Source: Microgenomates group bacterium (GTDB lineage: Bacteria > Patescibacteriota > Microgenomatia > UBA1406 > GWC2-37-13). Taken from it: a DNA stretch of 10,065 nt. The notes beneath the pieces are model-generated. The model was not told the origin of the DNA and ran no database searches. It saw nothing but the letters and a program-made list of their open reading frames with translations. Shown in pieces: positions 5,912-10,065 of the stretch. Both the position numbers and the translations under genes were made by a program. The stretch covers positions 1 through 10,065 of the forward strand of contig JAPYWZ010000012.1 in the NCBI GenBank assembly GCA_028276105.1, read 5' to 3'. Position 1 is the stretch's first letter. Each line of letters opens with the position of its first letter.

Positions 5912-6627
5912 TTTTTGATTTGTTAATAATTTTTTTAATTTCTTTTATTTTGCCTTTAATTTGGTTTATTTATTTTAGTAGCAAAGATAAGCATCCTGAG
6001 CCGTTTTTATGGATTTTTATTGCCATTTTTTTAGGAATGATGGCCGGAGTTGTGAGTTATTATACTGAAGGTTTTTTTTCTCAATTGGATATTTCAGAAA
6101 AATATCTCTACTTTTTAAATGCCTTTGTGGAAGAATTTTTTAAATTCCTTTTTGTTTTTCTAATAATATTTCCCAAAAAAGTTTTTGATGAACCTGTTGA
6201 TGGGATGGTTTACATGATAGCTTCGGCATTTGGATTTGCTTTTTTAGAGAATTCTCTTTTTTTATTTTCCTCTTTTTCGTCAAATGCTTATTTTCTAAAA
6301 ATAGACAAATACTCTTTAATTTTATTAATAGGTTTTTTTAGATTTTTGGGGGCAAATCTTTTACACATTTTATCATCTGCTTTAATAGGTTATGGCTATT
6401 CAATGGCTTTAAAAGTAAGGAGAGTTTTTCCTTTTTTAATTTCTTTTATTTCAGCCTGGATATTGCATTTTATTTTTAATTCGATTATAATTTTTAGTAG
6501 TCTGGGAAGTAGCACAGAGAATATTCCTTTTTATTTTAATTTTATTTTTCTTATACCCATTTTATGGTTTGTCTCTTTGGTCGTGATTATAGAATTAAAA
6601 AAACTTGTTTCCTTAAAAAATGACTGA
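5902..6627 (+). CDS. PrsW-like intramembrane protease family protein
   Basis: Polytopic membrane protein of 241 residues related to PrsW, a glutamate-type intramembrane protease in the broad CPBP/Rce1 group. Bacillus PrsW cuts the anti-sigma factor RsiW. Seen: about seven to eight hydrophobic segments; a glutamate motif VEEFFK (Glu77, Glu78, Lys81); DGMVYMIASAFGFAFLEN at 100-117 with Glu116; His155 in GANLLH; and LHFIFN with His189 and Asn193. These follow the order of conserved motifs in the family. The start is GTG at 5902, overlapping the end of valS by 10 nt, with no Shine-Dalgarno, so translational coupling is likely. The stop TGA overlaps hsp20 by 8 nt. No sigma or anti-sigma gene lies in the window, so its substrate is unknown. 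Pairing with hsp20 hints at an envelope or protein-stress role, by context only. Confidence 0.8.
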   Translation: MGLVFDLLIIFLISFILPLIWFIYFSSKDKHPEPFLWIFIAIFLGMMAGVVSYYTEGFFSQLDISEKYLYFLNAFVEEFFKFLFVFLIIFPKKVFDEPVDGMVYMIASAFGFAFLENSLFLFSSFSSNAYFLKIDKYSLILLIGFFRFLGANLLHILSSALIGYGYSMALKVRRVFPFLISFISAWILHFIFNSIIIFSSLGSSTENIPFYFNFIFLIPILWFVSLVVIIELKKLVSLKND

Positions 6628-6970
6628 AGACAAACAAGAAGGTACCTTAACAATCGATGTTTATTTTAAAGATAATGAACTGGTTATTATATCTCCTATA
6701 GCTGGAGCAAGTCTGGAAAATACTGAAGTTTTAGTTGAGGGGGATGTTTTGATAATTAAAGGAGAAAGAGTTCCTCCTGAAAACATAGATCCTTCTTTGT
6801 ATGAACACAAGGAATGCTTTTGGGGGCCATTTTCTAGGACAATTGTTTTACCAAAAGATTTGGACGTGAGCCAAATAAGAGCTTATTATCATAATGGAAT
6901 TTTGATGGTTAAGATTCCTAAAAAAGAAGATAAGTCTGTTAGAAGAGTTGAGATTAGAACTGATTTTTGA
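6620..6970 (+). CDS. Small heat-shock protein, Hsp20/alpha-crystallin family
   Basis: ATP-independent holdase chaperone that binds unfolding proteins in the cytoplasm. At 116 residues it is short for the family (usually about 140-150). Nearly all of it is the alpha-crystallin domain (about 8-102), beginning almost at the N-terminus, so the variable N-terminal arm is nearly missing. Seen: GDVLIIKGER in the middle strands, FSRTIVLPKDLD, and the family signature NGILMVKIPKKE near 92-103. The tail VRRVEIRTDF holds a VEI stretch that could serve as the IxI oligomerisation motif. The ATG lies inside the last codons of the PrsW-like gene (8-nt overlap), with no Shine-Dalgarno. The TGA stop is 7 nt before tRNA-Ile, so the messenger and the tRNA are probably one transcript that is later cut. 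If TGA were read as an amino acid, the frame would run into the tRNA, which supports TGA as stop. Confidence 0.9.
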   Translation: MTEDKQEGTLTIDVYFKDNELVIISPIAGASLENTEVLVEGDVLIIKGERVPPENIDPSLYEHKECFWGPFSRTIVLPKDLDVSQIRAYYHNGILMVKIPKKEDKSVRRVEIRTDF

Positions 6971-6977
6971 TATGTAA

Positions 6978-7050
6978 GCGCTGGTAGCTCAGCGGTTAGA
7001 GCACCGACCTTATAAGTCGGGGGTCGAAGGTTCGAATCCTTCCCAGCGCA
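6978..7050 (+). tRNA. tRNA-Ile(UAU)
   Basis: Full cloverleaf of 73 nt. Acceptor GCGCTGG (6978-6984) pairs with CCAGCGC (7043-7049). D arm GCTC...GAGC is at 6987-7002. The anticodon stem CCGAC/GTCGG (7004-7008, 7016-7020) encloses the loop CTTATAA, with anticodon TAT at 7011-7013. The T arm is GAAGG-TTCGAAT-CCTTC at 7026-7042. The discriminator is A7050, and CCA is not encoded (CAA follows). The loop is the normal tRNA-Ile loop CTGATAA with G34 changed to T. A37 fits t6A modification. It should read AUA directly. Most bacteria instead read AUA with a CAU tRNA carrying lysidine. Confidence 0.95.
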
Positions 7051-7058
7051 CAAAATAA

Positions 7059-7085
7059 AAGTTTGATACCAAACTTAGATTTTCT
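7059..7085. terminator. Bidirectional intrinsic terminator between tRNA-Ile and the convergent membrane gene
   Basis: A perfect 7-bp stem AAGTTTG (7059-7065) and CAAACTT (7070-7076) with a 4-nt loop. On the plus strand AGATTTTCTTTT follows, and on the minus strand TTATTTT follows. It sits 9 nt after tRNA-Ile and 17 nt after the stop codon of the minus-strand gene, where a shared terminator is expected. The stem is AT-rich, so it may be only moderately strong. Confidence 0.65.
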
Positions 7086-7092
7086 TTTACTT

Positions 7093-7572
7093 TTATATAA
7101 AAAATGATCTATAAAGTTTTTCTATAAAAGGCACCGAGTCTTTTAATTCTTTTAAAAATAAAGATAAATTATCTCTGATGGTTTTTTCATCTACAAAAAA
7201 TTCCTCTATAGGTATTTGTAAGCCTAAAGAAATATTTTTAGGAAAGAAAAAAATAAACTTTCTAAAATCGTTTTCAAATATTTCGAAAGCATAAAAGTTT
7301 TGCCAAGAATAAAATTTGTCATCAATATAAATACCATCTTGATTAATTAAAATATCCATTAATTTCGGTTCATAAAATTTTGGATGAAAAAAGAAAATAA
7401 GAGCAATAAAAGTTATTATTAAGAACCAAAAATCATGCGAAATTATTGCATAAAAAAAAGAAATGCCAATAATAATACCCCAAATTAGATGCCAAAGTAA
7501 ATCTCCAAAAGGATGGTTTAAATGATTATAAGTTTTCCATCTTAGCTGAAATGGATTAATTTTATTTGCCAT
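7093..7572 (-). CDS. Two-helix membrane protein with a cytoplasmic C-terminal domain, function unknown
   Basis: A 159-residue protein. After a basic and polar start, two hydrophobic helices (about 25-44 and 47-62) are joined by a very short turn (SHDF). They are followed by a soluble domain of about 95 residues that should lie in the cytoplasm. This domain begins MDILINQDGIYIDDKFYSWQNFYAFEIF, a beta-rich pattern (glycine turn, Ile-Tyr strand, Tyr-x-Trp) that resembles PH-like or YcxB-like membrane proteins and a family common in Patescibacteria. It ends with amphipathic helices (about 130-155). I cannot assign a function or a firm family. It has no catalytic motif, so a structural or membrane-scaffold role is more likely than an enzymatic one. 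No Shine-Dalgarno precedes the ATG. It diverges from leuS across a palindromic promoter region and converges on tRNA-Ile. Confidence 0.8.
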   Translation of the reverse strand: MANKINPFQLRWKTYNHLNHPFGDLLWHLIWGIIIGISFFYAIISHDFWFLIITFIALIFFFHPKFYEPKLMDILINQDGIYIDDKFYSWQNFYAFEIFENDFRKFIFFFPKNISLGLQIPIEEFFVDEKTIRDNLSLFLKELKDSVPFIEKLYRSFFI

Positions 7573-7576
7573 TTTT

Positions 7577-7624
7577 TTGGCTAGTTTTTTGTTTTATAAT
7601 ATAATTAAATTTAATTATATTATA
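7577..7624. promoter_or_regulatory. Divergent promoter region with a 30-bp perfect palindrome (leuS / membrane gene)
   Basis: Positions 7595-7609 (TATAATATAATTAAA) and 7610-7624 are exact reverse complements with no spacer. Each strand carries two overlapping TATAAT hexamers (plus: 7595-7600 and 7600-7605; minus: 7624-7619 and 7619-7614). For leuS, TTGGCT at 7577-7582 lies 17 bp before the TATAAT at 7600-7605, a good -35/-10 pair with a start near 7612 and a leader of about 32 nt. For the minus gene no clear -35 is seen; a start near 7607 would give a leader of about 35 nt. The palindrome could also be a repressor site. Confidence 0.55.
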
Positions 7625-7643
7625 CTATACCTGTGTTTTTTAA

Positions 7644-10065
7644 ATGAAAAGATATAATTTTAAGGAAATTGAAAAAAAGTGGCAAATAATTTGGAGTAGA
7701 AAATATAAAAGTTTATGGAAAGCGGTTGACTTCTCAAAAAAAACGAAAAAATATATTTTAGATATGTTCCCTTATCCTTCTGGAGAAGGTTTGCACGTGG
7801 GCCATGTTGAGGGTTATACAGCAACTGATATTTTATCAAGATTTTATAGGATGAGGGGCTATAACGTTTTACATCCTATGGGCTGGGATGCTTTTGGTTT
7901 GCCAGCTGAAAATTATGCAATTAGAATGAAAAAAAATCCTAATGATTTTGTTCCTAAAAATATCTTAAGGTTTAAAAAACAAATGACCTCTTTAGGTTTA
8001 AGCTATGATTGGGATAGAGAAATTAATACAACTTCTCCTGATTATTATAAATGGACTCAATGGATATTTTTAAAAATGTATGAAAAGGGTTTAGTCTATC
8101 AGAAAGAAGCTCCGATTAATTTTTGTCCTTCTTGTAAAACCGGTTTAGCTGATGAAGAAGTAATAAACGGAAAATGTGAAAGATGCGGCTCAAGCACTCA
8201 AATTAAAAATTTAAACCAATGGCATCTTAGGATAACTCTTTATGCTGAAAGACTACTTAAAGATTTAGATCAAATAGATTGGCCAGAAAATATAAAGGAA
8301 ATGCAAAGAAATTGGATCGGGAAAAGCGAGGGATATGAACTTTTATTTCCTTTAGAAAATAAAAGCTTTAAAATCCCTGTTTTTACCACAAGGCTGGACA
8401 CTGTTTATGGTGTGACTTTTGTAGTTCTATCTCCTTCAAATCCTTTGTCTTTAAAAATTGCCGATTCTGATTATCTTGTAAATGTAGAAAATTATATTCG
8501 TGAAAATATAGAAAAAGAGAAATGGGGAATTTATGAAAAAGAGGTTGATGGAGTTTTTACTGGTAGTTATGTTTTACATCCTTTAACAGGCAAAAGAATC
8601 CCTGTTTGGGTAAGTGATTATGTTTTGTCTTCATATGGAACTGGAGCAATAATGGGGGTACCAGCGCATGATGAAAGAGATTATAAATTTGCAAAAAAAT
8701 TTGATTTAGAAATATTAGAAGTTATCAAGCCTCTTGATAATAGTTCTTTATTGCCGTTTGAAGGTGAAGGTATTTTGATTAATTCTGGGGAGCATTCTGG
8801 ACTTGAAAGTCAACAAGCCAGAGAGGTTTTGTCTAATTATTTAACTGAAAAAGGCTTGGGTAAAAAAGCTGTTTATTATAAATTAAGAGATTGGATTTTT
8901 TCAAGACAAAGATATTGGGGAGAGCCTATACCTTTAATTCACTGTAAAAATTGTGGAATTGTTCCTCTTAAAGAAAAAGATTTGCCATTAAAATTGCCTT
9001 ATATTAAAAGTTATCAACCATCAGGTACTGGGGAATCTCCTTTAAAAAATATAAAAAATTGGGTTAAAACAAAGTGTCCAAGATGTCAACAAGAGGCTGA
9101 AAGAGAAACTCAAACTATGCCACAATGGGCTGGTTCTTGTTGGTATTACTTAAGATTTATAGATAGTAAAAATAATAAGAAGTTTGCAGATTATAAAAAG
9201 CTAAAATATTGGCTTCCGGTTGATTTTTATGTAGGGGGTGCAGAACATGCTGTTTTGCATTTACTTTATGCTAGATTTTGGCATAAATTTCTTTACGATT
9301 TAAAACTAGTTCCTACTTCAGAACCATTTTATAAACTATTTAATCAAGGAATAATTCTTGGTCCCGATGGCCAAAAAATGTCTAAATCAAAAGGTAATGT
9401 AATTAATCCAGATGAAGTTATAAAAAAATATGGTGCTGATTCTTTGAGAATGTTTGAGATGTTTTTAGGACCTTTAGAAACAGAAAAGCCATGGTCAGAT
9501 GAGGGGATTAGGGGAATTTTTAGGTTTTTAACTAGGGTTTGGAAACTTTATCAAAATCTAAAAAATGTTAAAAAATCAGAAGTTAAAGATAAAGAACTTG
9601 AATTAAGCTTAAATGATTTAATCTTTGAAGTTACAGACAAAATAGAAAAATTAAGATTTAATTTAGCAATTTCTAAGTTAATGGTTTTCGAAAATTTGCT
9701 AACTAAAAAAATTCAAAAAGAAGCAAATCTTTACCATAAAAAAATTTTCCTAGAATTCATAAAATTGTTATTTCCATTTGCTCCTCATATTTGTCAAGAA
9801 ATTTGGCATGGTTTGGGTAAAAAAACATTCTTAGACAAAGAAAAATGGCCTGTTTTTAAAAAGATTGCTCAAAAAATTGATAGTTATCAATTTGTTGTTC
9901 AGGTAAATGGCAAAAAAAGAGGATTTATTGTTTTTAACAAAAGCGAACCTTCAGAAAAAGAGGTAAAAGAAAAGATCAAAGAAACTCCTATTTATTCAAG
10001 ATTTTTAAAAGGGAAGAAAATCTTAAAGATTGTTTTTGTTAAGGGAAAATTGGTTAATTTTGTGG
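7644..10065 (+). CDS. leuS: Leucyl-tRNA synthetase (last few codons outside the window)
   Basis: Class Ia synthetase that charges tRNA-Leu and hydrolyses mischarged products. 807 codons are visible with no stop. The final residues GKLVNFV match the extreme C-terminus of bacterial LeuRS, so only a few codons are missing. Seen: MFPYPSGEGLHVGH with HVGH at 51-54; GWDAFGLPAENYAI; zinc Cys at 161, 164, 178 and 181; editing domain TTRLDT at 248-253 (usually TTRPDT) and GVPAHDERD ending at 346; a second Cys set at 434, 437, 478 and 481; KMSKSKGN with KMSKS at 578-582; an anticodon-binding domain with LLFPFAPHICQEIW; and the small C-terminal domain beginning VVQVNGKKRG. All catalytic and editing parts are present. 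The start is clear from the usual N-terminus (MKRYNFKEIEKKW). No Shine-Dalgarno precedes it. It stands divergent from the membrane protein gene and has its own promoter. Confidence 0.96.
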   Translation, partial: MKRYNFKEIEKKWQIIWSRKYKSLWKAVDFSKKTKKYILDMFPYPSGEGLHVGHVEGYTATDILSRFYRMRGYNVLHPMGWDAFGLPAENYAIRMKKNPNDFVPKNILRFKKQMTSLGLSYDWDREINTTSPDYYKWTQWIFLKMYEKGLVYQKEAPINFCPSCKTGLADEEVINGKCERCGSSTQIKNLNQWHLRITLYAERLLKDLDQIDWPENIKEMQRNWIGKSEGYELLFPLENKSFKIPVFTTRLDTVYGVTFVVLSPSNPLSLKIADSDYLVNVENYIRENIEKEKWGIYEKEVDGVFTGSYVLHPLTGKRIPVWVSDYVLSSYGTGAIMGVPAHDERDYKFAKKFDLEILEVIKPLDNSSLLPFEGEGILINSGEHSGLESQQAREVLSNYLTEKGLGKKAVYYKLRDWIFSRQRYWGEPIPLIHCKNCGIVPLKEKDLPLKLPYIKSYQPSGTGESPLKNIKNWVKTKCPRCQQEAERETQTMPQWAGSCWYYLRFIDSKNNKKFADYKKLKYWLPVDFYVGGAEHAVLHLLYARFWHKFLYDLKLVPTSEPFYKLFNQGIILGPDGQKMSKSKGNVINPDEVIKKYGADSLRMFEMFLGPLETEKPWSDEGIRGIFRFLTRVWKLYQNLKNVKKSEVKDKELELSLNDLIFEVTDKIEKLRFNLAISKLMVFENLLTKKIQKEANLYHKKIFLEFIKLLFPFAPHICQEIWHGLGKKTFLDKEKWPVFKKIAQKIDSYQFVVQVNGKKRGFIVFNKSEPSEKEVKEKIKETPIYSRFLKGKKILKIVFVKGKLVNFV

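Noticed and set aside
6625..6970. Recoding of TGA as glycine (code 25), as in some CPR lineages
   Set aside because: TGA ends both the PrsW-like gene and hsp20 at the expected lengths. Reading through would run hsp20 into a tRNA.

Overview
The window looks like a stretch of ordinary chromosome from an AT-rich bacterium with a small genome. It is most probably a member of the Patescibacteria (Candidate Phyla Radiation), though no rRNA or marker tree is available here to prove it. Points in favour: a Mur ligase-like protein with a short hydrophobic N-terminus instead of the usual UDP-binding domain, a small 3D-domain wall protein, a two-helix membrane protein of a kind I associate with that group, a shortened valyl-tRNA synthetase, and tight gene packing with overlaps. 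Two genes (the PrsW-like gene and hsp20) end in TGA and no family alignment needs TGA as a sense codon. The code is therefore the standard bacterial one, not the TGA=Gly code of Gracilibacteria/Absconditabacteria.

Layout. Positions 3-320 hold the 3' end of an unrecognised gene. A MurE-like ligase gene (304-1668) overlaps it, and a convergent gene for a secreted 3D-domain protein (2078-1638, minus) overlaps the ligase's 3' end. A divergent promoter region (about 2148-2180) separates that gene from tRNA-Ser(CGA) at 2215-2301. An intergenic stretch of about 450 bases follows. It holds a GC-rich hairpin repeat (2331-2363) and the trpS promoter. A plus-strand series then runs trpS (2748-3749), valS (3815-5911), a PrsW-like membrane protease gene (5902-6627), hsp20 (6620-6970) and tRNA-Ile(UAU) (6978-7050), ending at a bidirectional terminator (7059-7085). 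A convergent two-helix membrane protein gene (7572-7093, minus) and leuS (7644 to the window end, lacking only its last few codons) diverge from a 30-bp perfect palindrome made of -10-like hexamers.

Function. The main theme is translation: three class I aminoacyl-tRNA synthetases (Trp, Val, Leu) and two tRNAs. Envelope and stress functions are mixed in: a Mur ligase-like enzyme, a 3D-domain protein, an intramembrane protease-like protein and a small heat-shock protein. valS, the prsW-like gene, hsp20 and tRNA-Ile are packed so closely that they are probably cotranscribed.

I see no mobile element, CRISPR array, phage gene or defence system, and no convincing new multi-gene system. The most interesting signals are small: symmetric divergent promoters, a hairpin repeat with regularly spaced tandem G-A mismatches, a tRNA-Ile with a UAU anticodon, synthetase genes with no Shine-Dalgarno and -10 elements almost touching the start codon, and unusual residues in the synthetases and the Mur ligase.
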